Shown here: piece after piece, positions 1 to 10,619 of the stretch | Position numbering within the stretch: position 1 is the first letter of the stretch | How the letters are laid out: every line of letters starts with the position of its first letter | Source: Temnothorax longispinosus | Taxonomy: Eukaryota > Arthropoda > Insecta > Hymenoptera > Formicidae | Direction: 5' to 3' | Assembly (NCBI RefSeq): GCF_030848805.1 | Contig: NC_092362.1 | Coordinates: 23,545,308-23,609,307, forward strand | Length of the DNA: 64,000 nucleotides | Program-made: the position numbers and the translations under genes | Notes under the pieces: model-generated | Databases searched by the model: none | What the model saw: the letters and a program-made list of their open reading frames with translations, nothing else | What the model was told of the DNA's origin: nothing

Positions 1-1273
1 ATAATAATATCAGGTCGTAAGTCTTAAAGAAAAATCCGCATCATAGATACTTAAACGTCATAGTAAACAATATTGCGCGTCTCAAAGCAGTCACGTATCA
101 AGCAAACATGCGTGCGGACGAAAGATGAAGCGACGCGTCGACGAGGAGGCATAGGAGGAATACGGAAGTGCGAGAAGGGAGCAAAAACTGAAAGAGATGG
201 TAGTTCAACTTCCGAGAGAGAGGAAAAAAATAAAGAGAGGACAAAGCGTGCAGTGCGGGAAGGCTGAATTCAGGGTCAAGGATGACAGTCAGATTCGTTT
301 CATGTATGAACTCTCCATGTATGAATTCGAAACGCAACCATGGTGAATCACGGCTGCTATTTCGAACAGTCCTCTCGAATATATATGTGACACGTATACG
401 TATGTGTCAGAGAAGAGAACATCATTGGAGTAAGCTCCGGTATGTAATCGAAACGTTTCTGCGTGAAAAGTTTTGTCCAGAGTGAAAAGCAAGAAAGAGA
501 AACACAAGGGAGAATGGAGGAAGAAAAGAAAATGAAATTAAAATGAAGAAGTAAAAAAGACGTAGCTCGTGGAGGTTCAAAAGGATTGTACAGGAGATGC
601 TGGATCGTTTTAGTGTAAAACCAAAGGGATGCCTCCAATTTCAAAGCTTACCTTCGTCTTTGTGCATGTGCTGCTGATGACACGTGACTTCCACGACACG
701 AGTGTGTCACGCTGCAAATACATTGCACGCATATGTCTTTTGTTGCGGCGTGTGATATTGTCTTCGTACGAAGTTTATGCGATGCAATCGTGTTAGAAGG
801 TAAAAAGGCGTGTGACAATAACATGCGAATTAAAAATACATGGTTGCATAATCCTTTTATCACGAACGTGAACGTGCGTTGATGAAAACGTCGATTTCCT
901 GATGATAGAGATACGTACTGACGCAGAATGCGTGCAAGACATTAAAACAACGAACGATTATCTTTGAAAAAGTTGTTCACGTAATTGCAAGATACAAATA
1001 TCATTTATGAATCGGGAAATAGAAAGTCTCGATCATCTTTTTGAAGAATTCTTCGTTTTATATGTAAAGAATAGAGAGAATACAGCGAACATGTGCAGTG
1101 TTCTTATAATATTTCGTCTAGAATATTTTTTAAATATATTTTATTGTAATCATGAATATGTCTTATGCCCACAATACTTTATCAATATCAATAATCATAT
1201 CTAAAAATTATTTGACTGCTAAAGCATGCCAAAATATTTTCAATCAAGCACATTAATTTTGTTGCATAAATAC
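1..1273 (-). other. FoxP: FoxP intron (partial), downstream of the 1523-1274 exon
   Basis: This is intronic sequence on the FoxP strand, starting at the GTATTT donor next to position 1274 and running out of the window. It is AT-rich on its right side. The left 900 bases contain purine-rich stretches (about 120-260 and 480-560). I searched the minus strand for the next conserved FoxP block, which in relatives begins LSPAEIQQLWKEV, and did not find it, so the next exon probably lies outside the window. A good GTAAGC donor at 651-646 lacks a convincing acceptor. Confidence 0.7.
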
Positions 1274-1523
1274 CTGAAGAAGGGTTATGACCCTGAAGAC
1301 TCAGTCCTTGCTGCAACAGATATTGCCTTTGCGTGATCTGCAGTTGCTGTATCAGCTGCTGCTGCTGAATCGCTAGTTGCTGGAGAGGCGCCGATGCCTT
1401 CTTCTTGTCCGCCGTTTGCAATAAATGCGTCTGTTGAAATAAGTTCAGCTGCAATTGTTCCTGCAGTTGCTGCATTGCCTGCTCCAGTTGTTTTTTGTTG
1501 AGTTCCGCGAGTTGATGCTGATG
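1274..1523 (-). CDS. FoxP: FoxP coding exon, glutamine-rich coiled-coil region (internal)
   Basis: Internal coding exon of the forkhead-box P transcription factor, a nuclear DNA-binding regulator; in Drosophila FoxP is known for roles in brain circuits and learning. Read on the minus strand the exon begins HQHQLAELNKKQLEQAMQQL and continues through LLQTADKKKASAPLQQLA to QGLSLQGHNPSSG. The order of Q-rich helix, LLQQ runs and a SLQ-containing end matches the segment of vertebrate FOXP1/2/4 just before the LSPAEIQQLW block. The acceptor is TTTTAG next to 1523 (incoming phase 0). The donor is CAG/GTATTT after 1274. The length of 250 bases leaves phase 1 (TCA G/). Stops occur in the flanking intron on both sides. 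The exon splices to 3311 or directly to 3803. It contains no zinc finger or forkhead domain; those belong to later exons to the left. Confidence 0.9.
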
Positions 1524-3310
1524 CTAAAACAAATTTGGCGGTATTAAAAAATGTAAGTATATTTTATATCACTTTATCAGCCCAATGTATTGACGTTTAT
1601 ATCGTCATTATAATATATAATTGACATAAGAAGCGAACGATTTGAGCAAAAGAAAGAACTCAATTATTTTTATTTTGTAAACATTATATTAATCATACCG
1701 TTTTCCGCATAAGTTTCCTACATATTTTCTAATTAAAAGATGTAGAGATAATTAATTGTAAATCAAACGATATCGTCGACAGCTTATTATTAAACGTCAG
1801 GGAACTGAACGTTTTGCTCTCCTGCCAAATTAGTCGGTCGGAATAAAAAAGGAGAGGAAAAAAGGGCGGCACTTACGTCTTGGAATGATGAATAAATCAC
1901 GGGCGCAGATAATTCGCGGCACCAAGGGGGCAAGAAGATAGAGGGCAGTTGATGGGTAGCTCGAAGACAAACAACGAGACACAACGGCTGATGGCGATGC
2001 TTAATTGCTTACCTCACCCTCCGGACTAACTCCCTCCGCCTATTTCATTTCTCGGTTTCTCTCTCGTGCGCCTCGAGGATATTTTAAAACAAACTTCGAG
2101 GTACGCACCCTTTATCATATTATTATAAACGAACACTCTGCACGATTAATGGGCGCAAACACGTTCCCGCTAATAAGCATTTTCCATGTTCATATTAAGC
2201 ATACGATTTTCTTTATATTTCGTATTTACCTCTGGTACTTCATTTTTTTTGCCGCAATTATAAATTTCGATGACGTTCGGGAAATCTTTCCAATATTTAC
2301 AACGGGACTGACCTATGATTCAACTTATAATTTAAATTGTGTACAATAATTATTCATCTTTACTAATTAAATTTTACACGAGCATTAAAGTCAATGTTAC
2401 GTTGATTCATAATCTTGGAAATGACTAAAACAAAACGTTTCCTATTCGGTCCAGCGCGCTTCCTTCTCTTCAAAAAGAATAGTGTTTCTGCTACCATAAA
2501 CTACACGGTGGCATGAAAAAATATTTGTTGTCGCTTGCGTTGTGATATTTTTGAAAAGGAATATCAGAGTGCTTATTGGATCGTAGGCGCCGGGATAACA
2601 CTGCGGCTGGATAGCAAAAGTGGTTCGCGCGACGTGTATTGTTATCGTAGCGATATAGAAGGGACTACCTGTTTACACAGACCGAGTATCAACCCTCTCG
2701 CTACAGCATCGAACTTCGGTCGGCCGCGAATTGCGCGTACACCGAAATTCAAAACCTCTTTTAAGATTAGACTTCCTCACGAAAGTGTCTTACGTTTCCG
2801 TTTCATTTGTTCAATTAAGAGTTAAATTTACGATACTGGCGTCATTAAATTACAACGTTATATTTGCACCTGCACACAGCTCGGGTTCTACGCGAAATAA
2901 AAATGTACATATTCGTGTAAAAGGTACGAAAGATTTCTGCCGACAAATTTATCCATTGAGTAAATAACTCTGAGCGAAATAGTTATTTTCGTTGAAAAGA
3001 GAATAGCTTTTTTGCACGAAAGTCGTTAATTCGTAACTACTGCTTCTACCAATTTCTGGATTGGTTAATTATTAGGCGTTACTATTAGACGTTATTAGTG
3101 AAATTGTACATTAGTGATACTATGCCTAATGAATAATCGATAGAACGATCGAGCGAAATTGAAAAAACGTTTCAGCAATAACTAATTTATATTGCATTAC
3201 TGATTGCTTTGAAGGCTAAATTGTTTCTTTTAGTGTAATGTAAGATGTCTTTCCCATTTTATCAAGAATTTCATATAATGTAAAATAAAACAATTAGAAA
3301 TTTCACTTAC
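1524..3310 (-). other. FoxP: FoxP intron between the cassette exon and the Q-rich exon
   Basis: About 1.8 kb of mostly AT-rich intron. It holds two isolated good 5' splice motifs on the FoxP strand: GTAAGTGCC with its exon edge at 1877, and GTAAGCAATT beside 2016. The first closes an open phase-0 frame whose protein (ending YSSFQD) resembles nothing in FoxP and whose possible acceptor (CATCAG near 1990) has no pyrimidine tract, so I do not call an exon. Nothing else is recognisable. Confidence 0.6.
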
Positions 3311-3373
3311 GTTCTTTAAAGAAGAGAAATAACCGAATCGTTCCTGATTAGATGCATGATCGGAAGATGAATC
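3311..3373 (-). CDS. FoxP: FoxP small in-frame exon (probable cassette exon, 21 codons)
   Basis: Exactly 63 bases flanked by textbook splice sites on the FoxP strand: AAATTGCAG immediately before 3373 and GTAAGTGAA immediately after 3311. The exon is open in phase 0 at both ends and encodes DSSSDHASNQERFGYFSSLK plus a final N. The exon to its right (ending at 3803) ends in phase 0 and the exon to its left (starting at 1523) begins in phase 0. Including or skipping it therefore keeps the FoxP frame. The inserted peptide is Ser/Asp-rich and contains no glutamine run, unlike both neighbours, so it would interrupt the Q-rich helix region. Nothing equivalent is known to me in vertebrate FOXP at this point. 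Whether it is constitutive or alternative cannot be read from DNA; the symmetrical phase favours alternative use. Confidence 0.8.
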
Positions 3374-3802
3374 CTGCAATTTAACGCGATATATTGTGAA
3401 TGAAGCAATAAAAAGATTAATAAATGCAAAAGATGTAAAACTTAAAGTAACAAACTTTATATACTGCAAAATTATATATACAAGAACGAAAATGAATAAT
3501 ATATTGCTAAAAGATTGAAAATTGATTGATCATAACGTTGATCATAATGTCTTAAAATTTTAAAAAATATATTGATTTATTATATCTACATTTATAACAA
3601 ATATAATAAATACAACAGATAAATTCTAAACAAAAAGTATTATAAAGTTGATCAATAAAAAATTGTTTTGTTTACCTTATCTTATGCATTTATAAATAAT
3701 AAACAAAAACAAATAATAATATTCATTAGACATTCGTATAAATTCTTATTAAATAAGTGCTCACAAAATGCTAAAAAGAATAAACGCATGAATGGAATTC
3801 AC
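3374..3802 (-). other. FoxP: FoxP intron between the 4396-3803 exon and the 63-base exon
   Basis: About 430 bases of very AT-rich intron. It begins with the GTGAATTCC donor after 3803 and ends with the pyrimidine-poor but clear AAATTGCAG acceptor before 3373. No other feature seen. Confidence 0.75.
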
Positions 3803-4396
3803 CTGATGGTGTTGCTGTTGTTGTTGCTGCATGTACAACGTGTGCTGCTGCATAAAAGATTGCAGTTGCGTGGGGCTGAGTATATGTTGCTGCAGCAATT
3901 GTTGCATCTGATGGAGGCCGCTCGCCGAGCTGAGCATCATCTGCGAGGGGGTCTGCGACGGCGGTGCCCCTGGCGGGCCACCGGGTGGCGGGCCCTGGGA
4001 AGGATTCGGCGGTGAACCCCTCTGTGGGGCCTGCGGGCTCTGATGCGGGCTAGGTTGGGGCCCCGGTGCCCCTGAGCTGGGCTGTTGCGATTGCTGCGTG
4101 ATGATTGGCTGCTTTTGCTGGGTCATGGGTGCTGGTGTCACTGCGTGCCCGGCGGGACTGAGCTTCCCATTGCTTTGGTACTCGATGCTGAGATCCTGCT
4201 GCTGCTGCTGTTGCTGCTGCTGTTGATCAGCAACGCCGCCGCCGCCGCCGGCCTCCGCTATACTGCCTCTGCCGGAGTCGCGATTGCGGGCCGTAGACAG
4301 GCGGTCCCTGTCGCGGCACTCGCGGTCCCGCGACGAGAAGACGCTGTCGCGCGATTGCTGTTGCTGCTGCTTCAGGGCTGCAAACAGCGAAGTAGC
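3803..4396 (-). CDS. FoxP: FoxP coding exon, N-terminal Q/P-rich region
   Basis: A 594-base exon (198 codons, phase 0 at both ends). The acceptor is TTTTCATATTGCAG beside 4396 and the donor is CAG/GTGAAT after 3803. The protein begins ATSLFAALKQQQQQSRDSVF and continues with an Arg/Asp-rich stretch (SSRDRECRDRDRLSTARNRD). Then come a Gly5 run, a Gln10 run (CAG/CAA mixed, about 4198-4227), a Pro/Gln/Ser-rich linker, and a conserved motif QMQQLLQQHILSPTQLQ followed by FMQQHTLYMQQQQQQ. That last block is the diagnostic match to the QQMQQILQQQVLSPQQLQ block of vertebrate FOXP2 and related paralogues, and it identifies the gene. The exon contains no obligatory ATG at its 5' end, so translation must start in an upstream exon. 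The homopolymer tracts are likely to vary in length between individuals. The complementary plus-strand frames are shadows. Confidence 0.93.
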
Positions 4397-4937
4397 CTGC
4401 AATATGAAAATGGAGATCGAGAGCTCGATCAAAGGCTGTTTGCGAGCTGCCTCAAGTGGAAAAATCGCAATGACGTCGCGCGTGAAACATTACCGAAAAT
4501 CTTAAAAACCCGAGTAGAATAGCTTACTTATAATTTTAAGATAATGTTTTATGCTTTAAATCTTTGTTTTTAGTAACGCACAATACTATCTTGTGTCTCA
4601 AGTCTTACAAATATTGACACTTCGTGCATACGTTTAAGACGTGAGACACAAAACAGTATTGTGCGTTACTAAAAACAAAGATTTAAAGCATAAAACGGTG
4701 TCTTGAAATTATACGTCAGCTATTCTCTGCTCGGACCCTAACTTGCCTATCCGAAACATTCCGATGAAAATCGCGGCCGGTATTTACGTATAACGCGGCA
4801 AATTTCAAGATAAGAAGCGAGAGTCGAATGAGAAAGATAGCGCGCGACTTGGGGACGCATGAGGGAGCGAAAGAGCAGCTTCGGGCGGAATATTCATGAT
4901 ATAAATGCCACGTAATGTACATGCGTTAAACTCCTAC
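4397..4937 (-). other. FoxP: FoxP intron upstream of the main N-terminal exon
   Basis: This is intronic on the FoxP strand if the proximal candidate exon (5012-4938) is used, and otherwise part of a much longer intron. It carries a foldback transposon at 4529-4713 and a moderately GC-rich, non-repetitive stretch at 4730-4920 with no convincing open frame. Confidence 0.55.
4529..4713. mobile_element. MITE-like foldback element
   Basis: An almost perfect inverted repeat. The arm 4546-4605 (starting GTTTTATGCTTTAAATCTTT) matches the reverse complement of 4637-4696 with about three mismatches over 60 bases. A weaker match continues outward (TATAATTT.AAGA) to 4529 and 4713. The loop is only about 30 bases, so the element could form one long hairpin. 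There is no coding capacity. The outermost bases read TA on both sides, compatible with a mariner/Tc1-type TA target duplication, but the exact ends are uncertain. It sits in a FoxP intron about 130 bases upstream of the main N-terminal exon. Confidence 0.75.
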
Positions 4938-5012
4938 CGTATTTTGAACAATATTGATCTTATCTAATGGTATTCGAGGCGCGCGGGCCAGCCTCGGCTG
5001 CTCCGTCATCAT
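4938..5012 (-). CDS. FoxP: Candidate FoxP first coding exon (proximal start)
   Basis: The frame starts with two ATGs (5012-5007) and runs MMTEQPRLARAPRIPLDKI, then NIVQNT. At ACG/GTAGGA (exon edge 4938) it meets a 5' splice site in phase 0, exactly what the 4396 acceptor requires. The joined protein would read ...IVQNT/ATSLFAALK. The frame remains open upstream of the ATGs to a TAA at 5078-5076, and that extension (TAEETRTDVIQTTASFPSSQ) is Thr/Ser/Gln-rich and protein-like. An AAACAG acceptor-like site beside 5071 makes an internal-exon reading possible. The donor (GTAGGA) is only moderate. Vertebrate FOXP1, 2 and 4 also begin with MM, which is suggestive but weak. Candidate starts further right are also phase-compatible, so this assignment is provisional. 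Confidence 0.45.
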
Positions 5013-5075
5013 TGGCTGGCTCGAAGGAAAACTCGCTGTTGTCTGAATGACGTCGGTTCGAGTCTCCTCAGCTGT

Positions 5076-5111
5076 TTACACAGCGGGATTTGTTTTATTA
5101 AGTTCCATCAT
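5076..5111 (-). other. Possible short upstream ORF in the FoxP leader
   Basis: An eleven-codon frame MMELNKTNPAV ending in TAA, 63 bases before the candidate FoxP ATG at 5012 and in the same reading frame, with no other stop between. If transcription starts right of 5111 this would be an upstream ORF. If the TAA were read through or spliced out, it would add about 33 residues in frame. This is visible in sequence; function is inferred. Confidence 0.3.
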
Positions 5112-6650
5112 CAAGCAGATTGTCGAGTGTAAAGGCGGAACCGAGCTTCTCTCCTCTGCCCGCTTCCCGCGAGGGTCGAAACTTTCAAGCGCGTTCCAGG
5201 TGTCTCGATAAGTTCGTCGTTATTATTGTGTTATTGTATGATATATAATGGAACGGTATTAGACAAAATATTATATTCTCAGATAAATTGATTGCTTTTT
5301 ATCGCCGTAAGATGTATTTCGCTGTAGAAATAACCTTTGTCCGGAAAGAAAGTCCGGACAGCATTGTTGCTAAAATGTAGTGTTTTTTTTTCGATAAACA
5401 GATACAAAAATACGTTAAATTAAATATATTATATTTAATATAATATATTTAATATATTTTAGCAAGCCATCATTTTCTGATCAAACTTTAAATACTTGAA
5501 TTTTATTGCGCAATATGAAGTATTATAAAGTTTATCAAGGAACAATAAAACTTAAAGAATTTATTTATAAAAAATATAACACAAAAGTGTATTTAATGTA
5601 TTATTATTTGTATACATATTGCAATTGTGTTATTATTGCAATAAAATATTATTACAAAAAAACATTTTTTTACGAAAAATTTTCGAGAAGCAGATTTCTA
5701 TTGCTGTTATGCGTAATTTTTATCGGTCCATTAAGTAATATAAGTTCTTTCTCACGAGATATTAAATGAGATCACCTACCAATAATTTTATCAATACAAA
5801 TATTTTACAGTACATGTATAAAAGTATAGTATCGCAAATTGCAAACTAAAATGAAACAGATGAGTAAGCCATTTGTATTATATATCGTTCTAAATCAACC
5901 GCTCGTTCATGTAAACATTTATGTTAAACATATATTATATCACGTACAATAACAAGCAAAATGTTGTACAAGACACGTTCAGCTAAAAATATTTCCAATT
6001 TGAGTGTCCGTTGGCCTTGCACTTCGTGCCTTCGTCGGGACCGAATTGCATAACAAACAATCATCACGCAACGAAGTAATTACCACAAACACACGTGTCT
6101 CGGGGACGCATCGCTTGTGCAAATATTTATCATCGCGAAGATCCATCGAGCAACAGAACAGCAAAACAGCGAGTGTCGAAGACGCAGCCCGTGTGCGTTT
6201 TCCGCGCGATGTGTTTATTCCGCGGGTATATGTATTCTTGCATTTTCTTTCTTTTTTTCTGCGTCTTTACACAGCGAAACTTTTGCCGAGCTTCCCATCA
6301 TTAAAATATCAAATGATGCAAAATCGCTGACTCCGTCAATCGCCGTTCTAGTCGACGAAAACAATCGTGTGATCAACATGCACGGCATAAATATGCGTTT
6401 ATAATGAAATGTTATTTACTGTATATGTATACCTCGTCATAAAAATCTCGCGTTAAAATGCAGTAAACTGCGGTTCCAATTACGACTGATGCGTGCAAAA
6501 AAAAATTAATCGCAAATTAATTCACAAGAAAGGATTTACGTAAAACTATACTGCTTTTGTAGCAAACTATTTTGTTTATACGTTCAAGTAAGACATTTGA
6601 TTTCGCGCTATTCTATTGCTAATAATGTAATAATTAACAACGATTAAGAT
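5112..6650. other. Non-coding, 5' side of the proximal FoxP exon
   Basis: The first 110 bases (5112-5220) are GC-richer, as expected for a leader or proximal promoter of the minus-strand candidate start. The rest is AT-rich with a near-palindromic TA tract at about 5420-5460. Open frames here are short and compositional. No gene or RNA recognised. Confidence 0.5.
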
Positions 6651-6886
6651 AAATGTACCAATGCCTGTCAGCAGACACGTACCTATGTCTGTGGACACCT
6701 TTATCATTTTGGTTCTTAAATAAGTATAACGCAAATTAACGTTTGCATACTATAACTAAAGTTTCAAAATACAAGAAAAATATTTTATCTCTGATTTTAA
6801 TTCGTTATAATTATTTAAAGACTAAAATGATAAAGGTGTCCAGATACAAGCACATGTCCACTGACTGTCCAGGCATTGGTACATTT
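6651..6886. mobile_element. Non-autonomous DNA transposon with terminal inverted repeats
   Basis: The left end AAATGTACCAATGCCTG and the right end (reverse complement) AAATGTACCAATGCCTG are identical over 17 bases. A second inner inverted block GACACCTTTATCATTTT occurs at 6699-6715 and is mirrored at 6826-6842. The middle is AT-rich and non-coding. TTAA occurs close outside both ends (6644-6647 and 6886-6889), but the spacing is unequal, so the target duplication is uncertain. This is a MITE of unknown superfamily. Confidence 0.7.
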
Positions 6887-9800
6887 TAACGCTTATGCAA
6901 TCTAGCCGAATCTATATAGTCTTCACGAATCCAGCATCCTGCCAGCCACCGAAGACGTTTTTGCCAAGGCTAAATTTAAAATACGTTCGCCTTTACACAC
7001 GGAGCTACGAAAATGATTGTCTCTCGAGCAAAAGGCCGTGTGTCTCTTGCAAATCCAGCATGCCGAGTCCTATGCTAATCTTATTTGTGTACGATTACGT
7101 ATGTTTATAACATGCAAAGAAATTCCGCGGCGCGCGCGTTATCAGTGTTTAGTCAGGAGCGCCAGAGCGCGTGGCGTTTCAGGCTTGAAGTCTGCGAGAG
7201 CAGAGGAAAGAAAGGAAAGGGAATAGAAAACGGTGGAGTCGCGGAGGCGAAGGAAAACAGTAGTGAAAGCACTCACAGAATTTTGGCACGTGTGCCGCAC
7301 GAGCTCGAGCACTTCCGAATTTGTTCTTTCCGTTACCGTGCAGTGACGAATCCCGCAGTCAACGTTTCCATTTTACGTAATCAAACAGCTCGATCTATTA
7401 TTCATACTTGCGATTAGGTATAACGTGCGATAAACTCCATCCGATTACCATTACTAAACATGGCGGTTAGTGACGAAGCTTGGAATTTAAATTATCTGAT
7501 ATTGGCTTGTGAACAACACATGAATAAATATATAATATATAATGTCGTCGTTCGACTTGTAAAAATAAGAATATTATTTTTTCTAATTACAAACAATGTA
7601 CTAAAATATGTATCAAGCAAATAAATATTCCAAGTCCCTTTACATCTATTTAAATACTTATGAAGAGCGTACGAGATATAGATTATACAACTGTTGCATA
7701 AATAGTCTGCAATTCCTATCGCTAAAGCGTAAGAAACCACGTTCAGATTGCGAGCGTTTGCCCACGAAATTAAATGAAATGCGACGATCAACGAAGCTGT
7801 TTAATCCACTTCGGCTCATACTGGTTCCTCGCGAGAAGTCGACCTTTAATTTCTTAATTAATTCCGAGCCCCGTGTCTCTCTCTTAATGAAGAAACGAAG
7901 AATCTGAAACCTAAAACCGCGACAACGCGGAAGGGATAACGATTCTCTCGTTGCTCCGTCGCGAAAACGTAAGAGTTTCCAAGGGGGGAATCGGGCACGG
8001 AGGGCAAGGGGAAAAGACGATGAAGTTCGACGTGTGTACACGAGGAGGGAGGGGAGAAGGGGTAAAGGAAAAAGATATAAGAGTACGAAAGAATGAAAGT
8101 ATAAGAGCCGACGCTGAAGAGCCATCGACTGCAGATAAGAGGGACTCCTAAGACTCTTTTAAGAAAAGGTTAAATAAAGGTCGGAGGCTGCGCTTGTTGT
8201 TGGCTGTTCAGATTCCTTCGACCCCCTCTCGCGCGCCCTCGCTCACCCCCTCTCGCCCTCACCGGTACCACCGCGTAACCCCACTTATTTGAATCCCGGA
8301 GGCTTCTTCGAATTCAACCCCCTCGCGCGCGGGCTCTCATATCTTTTATATATTAGAATTTTCACCAACGTCTCCTCGCAAAAGCTCCGCTCTGTTTACT
8401 GTTTGGATTTATTCCTTTCGTTCCCCCCCGCCGCGGCAAACCTCCCTTACCGAAACTCCCGTGGCTGTATATGAGTTCCTTATGTACATCCTCGCTGTGA
8501 TACTTTCGGTTCTCCACCGGTTGCCGAACTTTCTACTACGCTTCATCTGCGCTAGCATGAGGGTCTGCCGATATTTAAAAGTTTAGGCAAGTCCCTGACT
8601 CATCACTATTTTTTGCCAAATATTTAACAAATCAATTTTCATAAATGTATTATATGAACCGTAAACGGCTCTTTATATAATCCACAAAATTCATTCTGTT
8701 TTCAACTGCGCAAATTCCCAAATAGAAAATGGAAAATTAAAGGAATATTTCATATAAAAATGTGTTATATGTGTGATAAAATAAAATTGTCTTTGAGAAC
8801 ATTAGAGTAAAATATTTAGAATTACCTATCAGCCTAATTGCAATAATCGCTTTAGTAATCTGCGTTTAGAGGAGAAGTTTCGAGATCTAACGAGATCTAG
8901 AAGTCGCACACTCGCCATACAAAATCGAAAATCGAATATAATCACTTAATAACGCAATTGTCACGATTTAATAACGAACGATCAACGCCAATCGTTTTGT
9001 AATTGCTCGCTAGGCGGAAAAAAAGGAGGATATCGATATCAGCCGATAGACAGGAATGAATACAAAACGGGGCATCGAAATTTCTGTTGTGTGTAGGCGA
9101 TTGTTCGATATATAGCCGGCGAACCTCGGCCGTGTGTTTCAAACCGGTGGGATATCGTTAGATTTTAAACTCGTTACAGGCACGCTGTCAGGAGTGTTTA
9201 TTCAGCGCGCTTTTCTGCATGTCGACGATGCGCGGACTAAACTACGTGCGTGTCGAGTCTCGTTCTGGTGCTGCTTCGTGTGTGCGGTGCGGACTCGCAC
9301 GTGTTACGGATACTTTTGCATTGAGGGGAGAGGGGGAAAAAGCGAACGAAAAGAGTCGGACGTTTAAATTGATACCGCATCGACGATCTACTTGCGCGAT
9401 GAATCCAAATCAGATTCCATGCCGATTCTTTATTTGTATTTTGCATTCGCCTGCCTACTTTGTTTCACAGTTCTGATATACGTATAGCTGCTTTATCAGG
9501 CGTCCGATTGATTACATATAGATAAAATTTTCAAGTTTAATTTAATCTGGAAATCAATGTTTCTTTCAGAGTTTATTTTATCTGGAGACTGACGTTTTAA
9601 ATATTAGTTATTTTTGTACGAAGACATTGATGGGAAGCTAAGATGTGAAATTAAATTAAATTTTTGTTTAAGAAAATAATTATTTTCTTGTGCAGTACAC
9701 TACTATATATAGCAGATAAGAAATACGAAATGGCTATTCTCCGGTTAAATTCGTATAGACGCGTATATGACAATTACATAAATATATGAAAATACTTCTA

Positions 9801-10619
9801 AATAGCGTGATGTAAGCAGAACAAGATAAAGACCATCAAAATTATCATATATGTACGAGATGGTTTCAAAAGTTTTACTTGATACCGCGGGTTCTCTCAA
9901 GATACAAAAGAATAATGGAATTAAAAACCGGAAGACCGCATTCTCTCAACTGGATTAACACCTGGTCCCCTTACTCGCTTTATCTGCCCGAAATTCTCCT
10001 CTGGGTTTCAGTTCGCGGAAGCAAAAAGGGAAGAGTGTATGGCGAAGGACAAAACAAGGGTTGGCGAGATGTCCCAGTCTCTCGTTTCGTATTCACGCGG
10101 CCGCGGGCCAATCAGAGGCGCGTCTCTTTACACCCGCCGCCTCCTGTTGACGTTTGTCATAATATTTTAATATTAAATCGCGTTACGGGCAGTCATGCGC
10201 TCGCATAATCAGACGTTACTCACTGGCCCGAGTGTGTGTAAGAGTCTTACGAACGTGCGCGAGGGGGCGAGAGTGAGGAAGAAGGGAGGACGACGAACAG
10301 ACGCGACACGGGTATTCGGCGCCCCCTTCGTTTCGCGAGAAATGTGGAATACAAATTACCTCGCCCCGATTCCGACCCCCATCGCTATCGTTGCAAACTG
10401 TTCGACGAGAACGAGAATAATGTATAATTGGGGACCGCGAAAAGAGTGTTTGCTTGAAACGCCTGGCTTACGCGTTAAAAGATGCGAACAATTGAAAATT
10501 TTTATATTCGATGTATAACATCTATTTCAAAAAATACATAAATAATTACATTTTTAAACGTAAGACGTGCAGACAGCACCAAAGTTTGATCAAACAAATT
10601 CCCTTATGTGCAATCGAAA
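6887..10619. other. Non-coding intronic/upstream DNA
   Basis: Mixed composition. GC-rich patches at about 7120-7260, 8180-8480 (poly-pyrimidine with CTCGCGCG repeats) and 10060-10450 alternate with AT-rich DNA. Open frames of 60-155 codons occur on both strands in the GC-rich patches and overlap each other. None has splice context or a recognisable motif. No gene called. Confidence 0.5.

Noticed and set aside
652..687. 36-base minus-strand exon candidate with a GTAAGC donor ending VTCHQQHMHKDE
   Set aside because: It superficially recalls the WKEVT...H block of FOXP and the phases could fit, but the only usable AG has no pyrimidine tract and the conserved LSPAEIQQLW part is missing.
1877..1990. 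Possible extra FoxP exon between 3311 and 1523
   Set aside because: A good donor and open phase-0 frame, but the acceptor is poor and the peptide is unlike FoxP; kept only as intronic donor motif.
4085..4522. Plus-strand frames overlapping the FoxP exon
   Set aside because: Leu/Arg/Ala-rich shadows of the CAG/CAA and CCN codons on the real minus strand.
5040..5070. tRNA-like B box (GGTTCGAGTCTC) on the plus strand
   Set aside because: The T-stem does not pair, and no A box or acceptor stem can be formed; it lies in the candidate FoxP leader.
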